Below, piece by piece: positions 1 to 11,319 of a stretch of DNA of 64,000 nt. The position numbers and the translations under genes were made by a program. Source of the stretch: Alligator mississippiensis (lineage: Eukaryota > Chordata > Crocodylia > Alligatoridae). The stretch covers positions 28,412,501-28,476,500 of the forward strand of contig NC_081827.1 of assembly GCF_030867095.1 (NCBI RefSeq), given 5' to 3'. The notes below the pieces were generated by a model. The model was not told where the DNA came from. It ran no database searches and saw only the letters and a list, made by a program, of their open reading frames with translations. Every line of letters starts with the position of its first letter. Within the stretch, counting starts at the first letter, position 1.

Positions 1-2017
1 CCCCACCCCATTCTGAAAACAGTGAGCACTGGCAGACCCCTGGCTATTGCTATGAGAACCCAGTTACAGGCTCCCAGCCCACAGCTAGATTCCCCTCCCC
101 ACTGGAACCAACAGTGAACTTCTGTTTGGTCTGGGGTAACATTGTAACTCAGAATGCTTTGCAGAAATTGTTCCGAGTTACAGGTGGGAGCTGCACTTCT
201 GTCTGCACCTTAGCGATCATAGCTCAGGTGCAGAACACACTCTGGCTCTTCATGTCACTTGAGAAGCACAAAGGAGCTAAAGTGTCCTGGTGAATCTGTT
301 CCAGAATTTCTTAGATCTTTTTTGTTCAGCACCATGTTTCTGTGCATCTGAAGACCAGTTAGAATTTTGTCAATAATTTAGTGAAAAAAATATACTCCAG
401 GGCTTGGACAAATGCTCACTTGGAAGAGCTTCAAAAGGAGAGGGGAGCTACAGCTTGGGAGCAGACAGCAGCTGCTATGCTGCTTGTCTATATTTTTATT
501 GGTAAAAAGTGTTGTGCACTAACTGACAAATAATCCTTTTTATTGCCATTGCCTTTTTCTATTCACTTTCCTTTGACTCTTTATGGAAAATAGGAATTTG
601 AAAGAGCTCATCTTCCCTGAGAGCCACATAAATGCTGCTTTGTCATCAGGAGAGATATTGGTGTAGATACAGTGCTTCTTTCACACTGTATCACTGGCAT
701 TTCAGTCTCTTTAGGGCCCTCCATTATGCTGGATTTAAGAGTGAGAAATGAGCCCCCACAAAAGTATTGTTCCTCTTTTAGGCAACACTCTGGAACTGTA
801 CTATGTCAGCCACCCCTTTGTTGAAAATTAAGAATAAAATTTTCAGGCACGTTTGCAAGAATTATCCTGTGATCCTTCCGCTGGCCTCCAGGGAGCATCA
901 TTGTAGAATTCTTTACACCTCTCACAGGACAAGCCATCAGTGTTGTGCTGGCAGATACATCTACCATGAACCTGTAGTATATTGGAAAAAAAGCACATTT
1001 TCTTTAATCCAGTGGCTTTGTGCCATTTACAGGGGGAATGTATCCTGCCCTCCCATTCCGTACATTTTTTTCTTTCACAAAGAATAATAATATATCAGTA
1101 TTTTCTTTCTGCAAGCAGAAAACCTCCACAGTGCTGGAATCAGATCAGGTTGCTTCCATCTGCATCTCAGATGGAAAACTTTTATATGTAAATTATGCAA
1201 CCCTATATTCCTGGTGTTTATTTTGCCTCCAGAAAGTTACAGATTTAGACTGACTTTCCCTTCCCTGAAGATGCAAACTTTAAATCTACAAATTTGTCAT
1301 TTGTCTTTAGCAGAATTCCCAAATTAAATCATGCAATCCTTCCATATATTGTTTACTGCTTGCACAGTTCAGTGTACTTATATGTGCTGGGTACATTCCC
1401 CTCTAAATGCTATAAAACAACATATGCCATATAAATATGCTGTGTAAAAAGAGCTAAGTGACATTAGGCTCATACTATGCCAGCAAAAGCAGGAAAATTT
1501 AGAGCCCTCTGGCTCCCTCAGCTGACACAAACAATTCTCAGTTACTTGAACAAGAGGCTTGGACAATAACTAACCAATTTTAGAATAATGAAACAAATGT
1601 TAAGAAATATACTGCTACTGACAGAAAATGAGTCTTAGACACTTTAATATAAAGTATAACATATCAAGGAAAAATACTATTTCTAAACATGGAAGTAGAT
1701 AAAATTATGTTCCTGAATTGGTGGACAATTTATTTTTCACAAATTTTGTTCTGTCAAATGTGGACCCACAGGATTTTTCTTTTGTCAAAATCTCTTTTTA
1801 AGTTGTTGGTTTCCAAGAAGCCCTATTAGAGTTAGAGAACATGCTCAATAAAAGAGCCATTTGAGTCTGCACACAGCACAGGCTATTTATTAAATTATGT
1901 TTGCACCATTACAGGTCTGGTATTCCATACTACTATCAACAGGCTCTGTGACAGCTATTTTAGAAAGACTGCTTTAATGCCAAAAGTAGCCAGATACTAA
2001 TCTCCTTTACAATGAAG
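1..2017. other. LAMB4 intron, no gene recognised
   Basis: AT-rich unique-looking sequence downstream of the last visible LAMB4 exon. I searched the minus strand for the next laminin EGF exon and saw no cysteine-rich frame with splice sites. Short open frames here lack homology and codon character. I recognise no mobile element. Confidence 0.5.
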
Positions 2018-2306
2018 CAGGGCTGTCCAGCTGGTGGCCTGTGGGTTGCATGTGGCTCATGAGGGCCAGTAAATGGCCTGTAGGCTACATGCAGCCTGCA
2101 AATAGTCAAAAGGCAGCCTGTGGGCCCCAGTGGCCACATCTCCTGCTGTTGTGTAGTGGGAAAGGGTCTGGAGATTCACATGCTGCCAGTGTACTGGTGG
2201 GGCCTCCCTTCCATAGCATGCAGCCTGTGCAGTCCGTGGCTCCAGGGCTGTACACTAGTGCTGGGTGCAGCCCCTCGCTGTGCTTAAATTGGACAGCCCC
2301 GCCCTG
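2018..2306. mobile_element. hAT-like non-autonomous element (MITE)
   Basis: The left end begins CAGGGCTGTCCA and the right end reads TGGACAGCCCCGCCCTG, giving imperfect terminal inverted repeats. The interior is rich in GGCC and GTGGCC words typical of a family of short hAT-type elements in amniotes. No transposase is encoded. I could not see a clear 8-bp target duplication. A partial relative starts near 22930. Confidence 0.6.
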
Positions 2307-2435
2307 AATAATCTGGTCAAGTGTTTTTATCAAAGAGATAATGTTAAAATCCTTTAATCCTTAAATTGTAAATTATCAGCTCATGTATAGCTTTAAAAAA
2401 CTGCCACATTGGGAATCTCCTTCTATAAAACTTAC

Positions 2436-2650
2436 CATTCCAGGCTGATGGAAAACATCTCCTCGTAGTTTCTGCACTGGACTGCACTGGCTAGCATGTC
2501 CATTGCAAAAGCAGCTTCCACGGACAACCATTTCATAAACTGCATAATAATATTTTTCAAGGGGATCATGTTGCCTTCTTCCAAGTAAAGTATCTCCTAG
2601 GGTATGGAGTTTTGTGAAATTGATTCGCAGATTTGTTAAGGTGATGAGTT
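2436..2650 (-). CDS. LAMB4: LAMB4 exon: end of LN domain and start of first LE repeat
   Basis: This 215-bp exon follows an AAATCACAG acceptor and ends GGAATG before GTAAG. It encodes (E)[19 protein letters not shown], then [20 protein letters not shown] and ASQCSP, then [19 protein letters not shown] and [13 protein letters not shown] close the LN domain, and [10 protein letters not shown] opens the first laminin-type EGF repeat. The LLGRR and [10 protein letters not shown] wording supports LAMB4 over LAMB1. The next exon, expected to begin with V-HG and more EGF cysteines, was not seen between here and the left edge. Confidence 0.94.
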
Positions 2651-2859
2651 CTGTGATTTGAGAAAGAAATCAAAAGCCAAAATTATCTTAAATTCTGTTC
2701 ATTTGGGACTATCTAGGGTCAAATACTCAACTGGTATAAATCATCAATGTGCCCTTTGTGCATCAGGCAAAAAATCCACCATACCAAAGGAATCTACACA
2801 GGTAGAAGACCTTGGTAGACCTCCTGACCCAGGTCAGTAGTGTTACTAAAGGTGGACAA

Positions 2860-3690
2860 CAGGGGCAGTGGCAATGTGTAGGGGGTGCGTGTGTACCCCG
2901 AGAGCACTGGTGCACTCCCTGACCAGCTGTGCTTGCCTCTTAGGTGACGGGCAGGGAGGGCAAGTGGGAGTGCCGGTGCACCCCTGAAAGTGCCAGCCAG
3001 GAAGCAGCCACAGTGATTGGCTGCCTTGTGATCAGCCATGGGAGAACACGCCCCTCCCCCTCCCCCCCCCCCGTCGGTGAGATTGGCCTCAGGGGGACCC
3101 TCCCTGGTCAGTGGGATTGGTCATGGGGGACCACCCTCCCACCCCGTCAGTGAGATTGGCCCCAGTCACTGACTGGTCGCTGGGGGGGCATGTACCCCTC
3201 CTGACTAAGGCACCAGTTGCCCATGAACAGGGGCATGAGCCTCAGATTTAGATAGGGCACAGGAACCTCAGCCACTGTTGGCTTGGCCACTGATGCTACT
3301 ACCCAGGACACAGAATCTGGTTGTTTCACAGTGATGGCACATAGGGGGTGCACAGGCGTGCACGTACATCCCCCAAGAGCACTGGTGCACCCCCTGACAG
3401 CAGCATTCCTGGGTGGGGGGGGCAGGTAAGAGCACTGGTGCCCCTCCTGAGAGCGCCAGCCGGGGAGTGCGCCAGGAGAAGCGGTCCCCCTGCGGCCGAT
3501 CCTGCTGACCCAGAAGTGCCTGTGGCACACCCGGAAGTGCCAGCCACTGCCAGTTGTGGATCGGCGGGATCGGGCTTGGGGATCCTTATCTCTGGCCTGT
3601 GGGATTGGTCGTGGGGGACCACCCCCAGTCACTGAGTGTCCGCTGGGGGGGCAAGGGCGGGGGACTCAGGAGGCACCAGTTGCCAATGTT
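2860..3690 (-). repeat. GC-rich interspersed repeat, two copies side by side
   Basis: Two copies (about 2860-3235 and 3325-3690) share the landmarks GTGGCA-CATAGGGGGTGC at the start, an internal GTGAGATTGG unit repeated with GGGGGACC, and a CACTGACTGGTCGCTGGGGGG end followed by GCACCAGTTGCC. Related copies lie at about 35243-35588 (same orientation), and at about 33779-34016 and 42560-42835 (opposite orientation). Open frames over it are compositional. Family unknown to me; non-coding. Confidence 0.7.
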
Positions 3691-3790
3691 GTTTCTCTTC
3701 TGATCCTGATCCTTAAACATGTTTCAGTGCTAAAATTCCATCTATCCTGATATGTACCAGCCAAAGATCTGTACCATTTAACACGTATAC

Positions 3791-4190
3791 CAGGGATGTC
3801 AAAGATATGGCCCACATGTGCTGCCCCTAGTGCTGCCTGTGGATTTCGGAATTGACTCACAGGCAGCATGTGGGGTGAGGCTGGAGGGCCCTGTGCACTG
3901 CATGTAGTGCCTACTCTGGCCGCTCTGGAACTGTGCCTTGGAGCAGCTACCACGTGTAGCACATGGCCCTAGAGTGGTGGAGTGGCCACTGTGTGCAGCA
4001 TAGTCCCAGAGTGGCCAGAGTACGACCATGTTGCACACAATGCCCTTTCTGGCTATTCCAGGACATGAACTGGATCTAGCAAGTAGGGCCAGTCTGTGCA
4101 TCCAATCCTGCGTGCAGACTGGTTCTGCACTACTCATCCAGCCTGCAGGATACTTCTGACGTAGATACCTCTGACGTAGACCAAACAAAA
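3791..4190. mobile_element. Probable hAT-like fragment
   Basis: It starts CAGGGATGTCAAAGATATGG, close to the terminal repeat of the element at 39433, and continues into GC-rich sequence with TGCTGCCCC and GTGGAGTGGCC words. The other end is not clear, so the right boundary is approximate. It lies directly beside a LAMB4 exon (4230-4293). Confidence 0.4.
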
Positions 4191-4229
4191 TTGACTACGT
4201 GTTTGTGAGAACAACCAAATTATTCATAC

Positions 4230-4293
4230 CCTGGATATATGGCACATAAGGGTTTTCTATTTCAAAGCTGGGATCCAAAGCTTTCAAGACAAC
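4230..4293 (-). CDS. LAMB4: LAMB4 exon: LN domain, fifth segment
   Basis: The 64-bp exon sits between a TTTTTACAG acceptor and a GTATGA donor. It encodes VVLKALDPSFEIENPYVPYI followed by Q, and leaves one G. The preceding exon ends STEGE, so the join gives the laminin beta motif [13 protein letters not shown]. The trailing G plus the AA that opens the next exon makes a Glu codon. The exon is too short to stand out as an open frame alone; it was found by reading the minus strand for the expected family motif. Confidence 0.92.
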
Positions 4294-4697
4294 CTGTAAA
4301 AACAAATAAATATATATATATACATACATAAGCTTGCTAAGAACTTTTTTCCAACTACACAGTTGGTCTAATAAAAGATATCACATCTACTCAAAGAACC
4401 TTGGCTACCTATATATATATTTGGCTCAGCAGAGATTTATAATGAGCCAAAATCTTTTGACAGGAGAAGCTTATGATTTAAAATAGAAGAAAGAAAAGCA
4501 AACCCTTAATATCAAAATTATGCTTAGTGGTCATCTTTTCATCACACATCTGTGTAACCCTATTGATGTCAACCCTTTTACAGCCCTCATTTACAAACAG
4601 CGTAAATGAGAGGAGAATTAGATACGGTGAATACGATGTAGCTGGTTGACATCACAGTATAATCTGAACTAAAACAAGCATAGACACAGAGCACTAC

Positions 4698-4886
4698 CTC
4701 GCCTTCAGTGGAAGGCTCAATGTCTGAATATCTTGAATCACAGACAATATCCCTCACTCCTCTTGCTGGACCGGAAGGGATGTTAGGGAAAGCAGCAGCA
4801 CAGTCTTGGGCAAAGTACCGAAAGGCTTTCCAGGTCTGACCAGAATCTGTGGAACGCTCCACCAGCATTGCTGCAGGCCGGAAGGT
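4698..4886 (-). CDS. LAMB4: LAMB4 exon: LN domain, fourth segment
   Basis: This 189-bp exon (63 codons, phase 0 at both ends) has a TTCTTACAG acceptor and a GTAGTG donor. It encodes [19 protein letters not shown], then FRYFAQDC, then [20 protein letters not shown] wording (here [17 protein letters not shown]). These are among the most conserved laminin beta LN motifs. No stop or frameshift is present. Beyond the donor the frame opens into intron sequence, so the exon end is set by the splice site and by family comparison. Confidence 0.95.
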
Positions 4887-5345
4887 CTGTAAGAAACATT
4901 AGTTCAAAAACCTCTTTAAATGGTCTTTTGTAACAAGTTTGAGATATAGCTTATTTTAAGCTGCAGTGAAGGACGATGAGAATTCCTTGCCCAGGGACTT
5001 GTAGGTCTATTAGCTGACTATGCATGCAACTGGATTCTTTGAAAAAGACTGCTAGATATTAATTGAAGTGTATAACAAACAGATTTGTCAACTAAACTCT
5101 CAGTGAAAATGAATTGTCAGTATTCTTCAAAAATGTGAGCAATATTAAGTATGCAATTTTAGTTCACAGAAATAGGTGCCCTCTGGAAACAATAGTATGT
5201 CAGTTAGTAATTAAAGACCATAACATAATATATACTCACACAAAGACCAAATTTAAGCTTAATGAGCATTTTCATTCTTAATAAGTATTTAGATATTTCC
5301 TAAATTTTGAATGCATGATATAGCAACCTCAATGTTGTTTAAATG

Positions 5346-5899
5346 CAGGCAGTCCTTGACTTACAATGTTTCGAGTTACAACGTTTTGCACTTACAACAT
5401 TTATAAACTGACGCGCTGTTTCAACTTTGACATCAGTTTTGACTTTACAACACTTGATCCGATGTGATGCCATGCCAGTGAACAAGTTTACTGTGTCACC
5501 CATCTCCCTGGAGAACATCTGTGCAAACTTCCTTGGACACTTTCTTTAAGAAAGCAGACAAGACTCCAGAAGAACCTGCAGCCAAGACTCCTGAGAAGAC
5601 TCCAGCCAAGAACCCTTCAAAAAGTCCAGCAAAGTCACCTCAAAGAAGTCCTTCCAAATCAATGTGATTGCTATTTACAATATAAATACATTAATGTAAC
5701 TATATTACTCATCTATAATTGATCGAGTACAAAATTCTGTGGTATTTTTGGTGAAAATAGGGTATCAGGCCTTGGGTCAGGAACCAATCCCCCATTTATA
5801 ACATTTTTTCTCATGAGAAAATTGGTTCCAAGTTACAACGTTTCAACTTGAGACGCAGTTTTCAGGAACCAATTGTGTCGTAAGTCTGAGGACTGCCTG
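5346..5899 (+). mobile_element. Tigger-like (Tc1/mariner class) element with transposase tail
   Basis: Ends CAGGCAGTCCTTGACTTACA and, inverted, CGTAAGTCTGAGGACTGCCTG, with TA on the right flank (left flank decayed to TG). The CAGGCAGTCC terminus and TA target fit the Tigger branch of Tc1/mariner. A 44-codon frame at 5533-5667 starts LDTFFKKADKTPEEP, has repeated KTPEK/KTPAK/KSPAK units and ends at TGA. It resembles the C-terminal tail of a transposase rather than a host gene. The rest of the transposase is deleted. Confidence 0.65.
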
Positions 5900-5974
5900 T
5901 ATTGTTAATTTTTTTAAATGTAATTATTGCATATAGTTATGGGAAGATTCAAGTAAAATATCTATACAGAATAC

Positions 5975-6048
5975 CTTAAATGTCAGTATAAGATGGCTGA
6001 ACTGGAATAAGGTTTCTAGATCTAGTCTGATGCTGACATGATCGATGC
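5975..6048 (-). CDS. LAMB4: LAMB4 exon: LN domain, third segment
   Basis: The 74-bp exon follows an ATTTTCAG acceptor and ends TTTAAG before GTATTC. It encodes (G)IDHVSIRLDLETLFQFSHL and then ILTFK, the beta-strand stretch of the LN fold that precedes TFRPAAM. Its two leading bases complete the split Gly codon from the previous exon and it leaves in phase 0, so the frame is continuous. A Tigger-like transposon (5346-5899) sits 75 bp downstream in the intron. Confidence 0.92.
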
Positions 6049-7233
6049 CTGAAAATACATTAAAAACAAGGTGAAGGTCAGCAATGTAAATTGAGTCCTT
6101 CCTTCCTTAGTATAGAGACTTTAAAAGTCTGAATATAAACCATACAACACTTTCCCAGGTCCAGATTCAGCTCTCAGGTGTCTGCATTGATTAGAATGGT
6201 CACCACATGCATATATGAAGGTCCACTGTTTCTGCAGAGAATTTCAAGCTGCTCTTTCCTGATGCAGATCTCAATGCTTATGTCTTTCTTTGGGAGTGAT
6301 TGCATCCTCCAAATCAGCCACCCTTGTGTGTACAGAACTGAAATCCTTATGCACCATATTATTATTGCCAGTATTATGATATTACCAGAACCCAGGGCTC
6401 CCTCCTCCAAGCTGAATGCCTTAATTGCTAGGTTACAAAGTCAGGTTCCCTCTTGGACTCTGCCCCTCAGGCCCCATGAATCTCTTTAGTGGGGCATGGA
6501 CATTTTAACAGGACGGGTAGAGAGTGTCCCTTTGGTTTAGTTTATAGCTTGGTATCTCCAAGAAGTGAAAGAAGTGGATTTGAACCCTTCCTCAGGCTGA
6601 AGGCCTAGAACCCAGGTCTTTTCTATCCTTGACACACTTAGCAATTATATAAAAGGTGGGGGCACCATTGTCATTTTAAAAAAAGAATATAGCTATTATT
6701 GCATTCTGTGAGGGGCCCAGTCCTACTGGTACATGTTAGGTGTGCTTGGAATACACCTACCAGATATGAACCCTCAGAGGTCTTAGGGCTAGTCAATGTT
6801 GCCATTGGGTGGTGGGTCCTTGTGATGACGGTCATCTGAGAACATCCTGTCTACCTGCTTCCAAAGACACATTCTGAACCCAGAGATACATCAGTAAAGC
6901 TGCTCTGGGCTTGCCCATCTATGCCCACTTGCAGGCCCTCAGTGTCTGGCATGTCTCAGAGCAGGCATTGGGAATGAACCAGGACAGCTTCACTTCCAGA
7001 TTGAGAATGAGCATGTGCATTAGTAGTGGGTGGGTGGTGCTTGGTCCTGTCCTCACCATGCTGCCACTGCCACACTACAGACAAGGCCCTAGTCAATACT
7101 TGGCCAAGTTTCTGGCCCCCAGTGGACTTGAGTGGGAGTTGGGTAACACTAACAACTTAAGCCAGGGCATTTCTGAGCATGATCCACAGAAGCAGAACTG
7201 AAACTGCCTGCTGTAAGCAACAGGGTTAGGCAA

Positions 7234-7859
7234 TAGGACTGTGCGAAGCTACTGTCCCTGATTTGATTCAGTGGAGATTCGGCCCAATTCAGTGGCTGAA
7301 TCTCTGAATCCGAATTGAATCAGAGGACCCTTTAATCTCTCCAAATCAAATAGGAACCCTCTGAATCGATTTGGAGAGATTCGGAAAGATTTGGCGATTC
7401 AGACATAGACGCAGCTTTCAATGTTTTTTCTACTTACCTCTAGGTAGGAGGCGGCTTGTGAATGCTGCAATGTTGGGGTGTATTGAATGTCCCACAGAAG
7501 CACGGGGGGCTCCCCAGCGCACTTGGCAGCAGAACTGGAACTGGACCAGAAGCATTTCTGGTCCACATCTGGGGTCACTGCCAAGCACATGGAGGGCTCC
7601 CCTGGCTGTACTCCTGTGGGACGCTCCCTGCCACAGCACTGCAGTGTTCACAAGCTGCGCTGGTACGTTGAGGTATGTAGAAAAAACATTTAAAGCTGTG
7701 TCTATGTCTGAATCGCTGATTCTCTGAATCAGCTTCAAATCTTCAGATCCGGATTCAGCCGAATCAAACCAGGGACAGTGATCTGAATCAATAAATCGAA
7801 TCACTGCCCCTGATTCGGACTGAATCTGAATTGAATAGGGCTTGCTTTGCAAACCTCTA
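7234..7859. mobile_element. Long foldback hAT element with 8-bp target duplication
   Basis: The element is one large inverted repeat: the left half pairs with the right half around a centre near 7550 (GACCAGAAGC/ATTTCTGGTC). Matching arms include GATTCAGACATAGAC at about 7396 and its complement at about 7697, and GCACGGGGGGCTCCCC against a near-complement at about 7590. The ends TAGGACTGTGCGAAGC and, inverted, TAGAGGTTTGCAAAGC are flanked by TTAGGCAA on both sides (7226-7233 and 7860-7867), an exact 8-bp duplication. The sequence is rich in GATTCA/TGAATC. No transposase. Confidence 0.85.
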
Positions 7860-8333
7860 TTAGGCAACAACTGAGCGCTGGGAATGAGCTGGGGTTGTTC
7901 AGATCACAAATTTGGAGTCAGGTGTCTAAAGTCCTATTTCAGTTCTGGCATTAGAACTAGAACCACTACTGTGGTTTATACAGCTGTATTAGTATAACTT
8001 CTGTCGCACCAACAGGCTTCATTAAAAGCAGATGGACGCATATTTCCACAGTAAGCAGGTAATTAAATCTCGCCTCAGTTCCTTTTGTTCAACTGTACAT
8101 TCAAGGTTTTGTATTTAGAACTTGTCTGTTGATAAATCAGCTCTTTTTTAAAAAACATTTCAAATTCTGCACTGTTACAAATCACTATACCTTTTGATTC
8201 AATACTGTATGATCAGAGAAAAGAAAGTGTACACAGCACTGTCTCAAGGATTCATAAAATGATGCTTATGAATGATGATTAAAGTAAGCTACACTAAACA
8301 AAAAAAAAAGAATATTTCTTCAAGGTAACCTAC

Positions 8334-8469
8334 CATTTTCTGATTGCCACCATTTTTTTTTCCTGTCTGGTTCAAAAGTTGTGATGACATTTTCAATTCT
8401 GTGACTGTCCAGCTGCGTGTAGGGGTTATAAGGGTATTTGGAATCGCAGAGGAAGCATTTCTGTTCACC
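8334..8469 (-). CDS. LAMB4: LAMB4 exon: LN domain, second coding segment found
   Basis: This 136-bp exon reads [15 protein letters not shown] and continues to [21 protein letters not shown], a hallmark LN-domain segment with the KCFLCDS cysteine pair and the WWQSENG motif. The acceptor is TTTTCTAG and the donor is GTAGG. It enters in phase 0, matching the GAG end of the upstream exon, and leaves one G that completes a Gly codon with the next exon. The run of nine A bases coding KKK is intact in frame. The intron to the upstream exon is about 12.8 kb and full of repeats. A nested tandem repeat begins within about 50 bp upstream of this exon, close to the acceptor. Confidence 0.93.
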
Positions 8470-8519
8470 CTAGAAAACAATAATAGTAAAAGGGTAGACC
8501 TCTTGTCAAACCTGCCCTG

Positions 8520-9205
8520 GACAGGTGTCCTGCCCCACTGGCCACCTTCTTGGCCACCATCCTGGAACTGGAAGTCCTGCCTCCTACCCCCTGACATTTG
8601 CCACTGACAGTTCCACCCCTTGCCGTGGAAGCGCCCCCTTTGGAGGGGGTCACCATCTTGATCACCATCTTGGAATCGGAAGTCCTCTCCTGTCAAATGG
8701 TCTCTGACCTGATAGCTCCACCCACATAACCCTGAACCCTCCCCCCCACCTTACTGCCATGTTGGCTGACATGTTCATCACCATCTTGGCCACCATATTG
8801 GTCCTAAAAGCCCCTGCCTCATCACATAATCTTTGATCCCAGTAGTTCCACTGACATGAGCCCAAAACCTGCCCCCTTGCTGCCATGTTGGCCTCCATGT
8901 TGGTTGCCATCTTGACTGCCATTTTGGTTCCAGAAGCCTCTGCCCTGTCACATGGTCCATGGTCCCAGAAGTTTCACCCACATTACCCTGAAATCTGCCC
9001 CTCTTGCTGCCAAGTTCCCTGCCAAGCCCCTGCACTGTCACATGATCCATGATACCAGAAGTTCCACCCACATGACCCCAAAACCCATCTCCCTTGCTGC
9101 CATATTGGTCACCATATTGGTGGCCATGTTGGCTGCTATGTTGGTCCCAGAAGCCCCTGCCCCATCATATGGTCTGTGGCACTGGAAGCTCCTCCTGCAT
9201 CACCT
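8520..9205. repeat. Nested tandem repeat in LAMB4 intron
   Basis: Imperfect units of about 92-131 bp share GAAGTTCCACCCACATGACC and TGCCCCCTTGCTGCCA landmarks (near 8711, 8842, 8966, 9058 and 9186). Inside each unit is a second, shorter array of CCATNTTGG-type 12-mers whose number differs between units and explains the length variation. Frames across it give repeated NMAAK-like peptides on the minus strand and are not genes. Confidence 0.75.
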
Positions 9206-9210
9206 TTTAC

Positions 9211-9780
9211 CACAGGGGTTGGTAACCCCTGGCACGCGTGTTGAGCATGGCACGTGAGGCCATTTTGCTCGGCATGCCATGGTCAGCCCCGGCTCTGGAT
9301 AGCTGCTGCCAGTGACACAGCCTGGGCTGCTCCCAGCAGGGCTTGCAGCATCCCAACTGCCTGCTGGGAGCAGCCCACGCTCCCGGCTGTCAGCAGCTAC
9401 CCAGAACTGAGGCTGGCTGCAGCCAGAAGCCTGCAAAAAGCTGTGCTGGGCTCTGGAGCTCCGGCATCAGTTCTGTACCGGCGCATGCACGTGTGCCTCG
9501 GAGCGGGCAGTGGGGGAGGGGCCTGAGGGAGTGTAACCCCGATCTCTCTCCCACTCCTGGCACAGAGCTGGTGACTGGGCTCCGGAGCCCAGTGCAGCTG
9601 TTTGTAGCCAGTCTGGGCTCTGGGCAGCTGCAGCAAGCAGCAGGCAGGCTGCAAACAGTTGCGCCGGGCTCCACAGCTCCAGCATCAGCTCCATGTGTGC
9701 GCAGTCGCCACCAGGTTCAGGTGTTCTGTCCAGGTTCAGGTGTTCAGGTGGGCTATGGGGCTACCCTCCTTACTCTTCAG
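9211..9780. mobile_element. hAT-like element, right end unclear
   Basis: It begins CAGGGGTTGGTAACCCCTGG followed by CACGCGTG, a common start of a hAT family in reptiles. The GC-rich interior carries an internal duplication of about 219 bp: GGGCTCTGGAGCTCCGGCAT at about 9447 and a diverged copy at about 9666. Several overlapping long frames here reflect GC content. I could not place the matching right terminus, so the end is approximate. Confidence 0.45.
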
Positions 9781-10796
9781 TATTGTCTGAAAGAGGCTTT
9801 GTGAAGGCTTTTTGTCTCCTAGATGTACCAGGCAAGAAAGCCATGGCTACATGAGCTGGTCCAATGAGAATATAAACTGGATCATTTGGAAGTTCTGTAC
9901 TGAATTCCCACAGGAAACGTTTTAAATGCTGTTATTGTAATAGGTTATGCCATGAATTGTCTGAGCCTTACAGAGAAACATTTAGCCTAGGGCATAGCAA
10001 TTTTAAATGCTGTTCGTTTTGCTGAAGACTTTAATGCTGCTCTACATGGGGTGATCAAGGAGAAGGATAAGCCTCTGGTGCTCTATATTAAATACTTAAT
10101 TGGTATAATAAATTATAAAACCCTACTTAGGAAAAGGGTCTAGCTATTATATAGCATGAACTATTATAAGGCTAGCAAAATGTACAGATATTGATGGATA
10201 TAAAAAAAGCACTCTCACTGGTGTCATGTACTGTTCAGTCAATCTCTTGGGAAGGAGATGGGAGCCAGGAGTGTGTGTCTGTGTATGTGGTGTGACAAAT
10301 CAACCCTGGAAGGATAAGGATAGGCACAATTCTATTGACCTAAAAACATTACAAAAGGTCTAGCTGGTGCAGTGTGTTGTCACCTCCCTGCATAATGAGG
10401 GTAAACAGGATCTCCTCAAGAGAGAATGCTGGAACATGTCCGAGGAAAGTTGAAAACCTGTGAAAAATTTTGATGGGCATCTACCCCAGTTAATCAGGCC
10501 TATTGAACACAACCGGGTGGGATGTTTTCACCTAAGAAAACTACAGTGGGCCTTGCTGGGGTGGTACAGCACCAGGATTGAATGGGTTAGACTCCACCAA
10601 CACATCACAATGATTCTACAGGGATGAATCAATGCCTGAGACACAACCTGCATGACTCAGAACCACAAGTCTAACCACTGCATGAAACAGTGAGACACAA
10701 TATACAAATCAGAATCAAAGGACTAGTCACCACATCCAACCAAACGTGTAATAAAAACTCCCAACAGGGTATAAACCCCACAGTTTGGGTCAGAAA
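9781..10796. other. Intron sequence, unclassified
   Basis: No gene or element recognised. The stretch from about 10240 to 10770 has a moderately retroelement-like composition but no readable protein domain. Confidence 0.4.
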
Positions 10797-11160
10797 AATC
10801 CTTTTCTCTGGATGATAAGTCTGCTTCAGGACAGAACCTGGTATGTATTCGTTATCTCTCTATATATCGATCTCTCTATATCTATATCCCCTTTTTCTGC
10901 ATGAATATATTGTCTTTACTTATGGTGTCTTTGGTCTTCATTATAGAGGGCTTATCTATTGGGAAAACAGCAAATAACTAATTTTTCTCATGAAAACACT
11001 TTCCTCCTGATGACAAATCTCCTTTAGAACAAAGCTAGGTATACATTCATTATTTCTAATATATATGTATGTCTACACACTTTTTCTGTCTGATCACACT
11101 ATCTTTACTTACTGTGTCTTTTGGTCTTCATTATAGAGGGCCTACTTGGTGAGAAAACAG
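10797..11160. repeat. Direct tandem duplication, period about 190 bp
   Basis: Two diverged units are head to tail. Unit 1 contains GATGATAAGTCTGCTT, CTTTTTCTGCATGA and TTGGTCTTCATTATAGAGGG (10931). Unit 2 contains the matching words, with TTGGTCTTCATTATAGAGGG at 11121, giving a 190-bp period. Each unit has a TATATA-rich middle and ends with a GGGAAAACAG/GTGAGAAAACAG motif. Confidence 0.75.
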
Positions 11161-11319
11161 AGGGCAGGTCTTAGACTCTGACAAGAGGTGTACCCCTTAT
11201 ACTACTAATAAGTTAGTTAAATTATTAGTACAGCCTTAGTTATGTGGGGGATAAGCATGCGTCTAAGTGACTGTAGGTTTGGAACATCCCACCTTGCCTC
11301 TCAGAACCTGCTCTTGCAA

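Noticed and set aside
8662..9071. Minus-strand frames with repeated NMxAKM / GxRELGSKRG-like peptides
   Set aside because: Products of the nested tandem repeat in a LAMB4 intron; no start context, no homology.
9343..9804. 153-aa frame and overlapping minus-strand frames
   Set aside because: Internally duplicated GC-rich hAT-like repeat; no homology.
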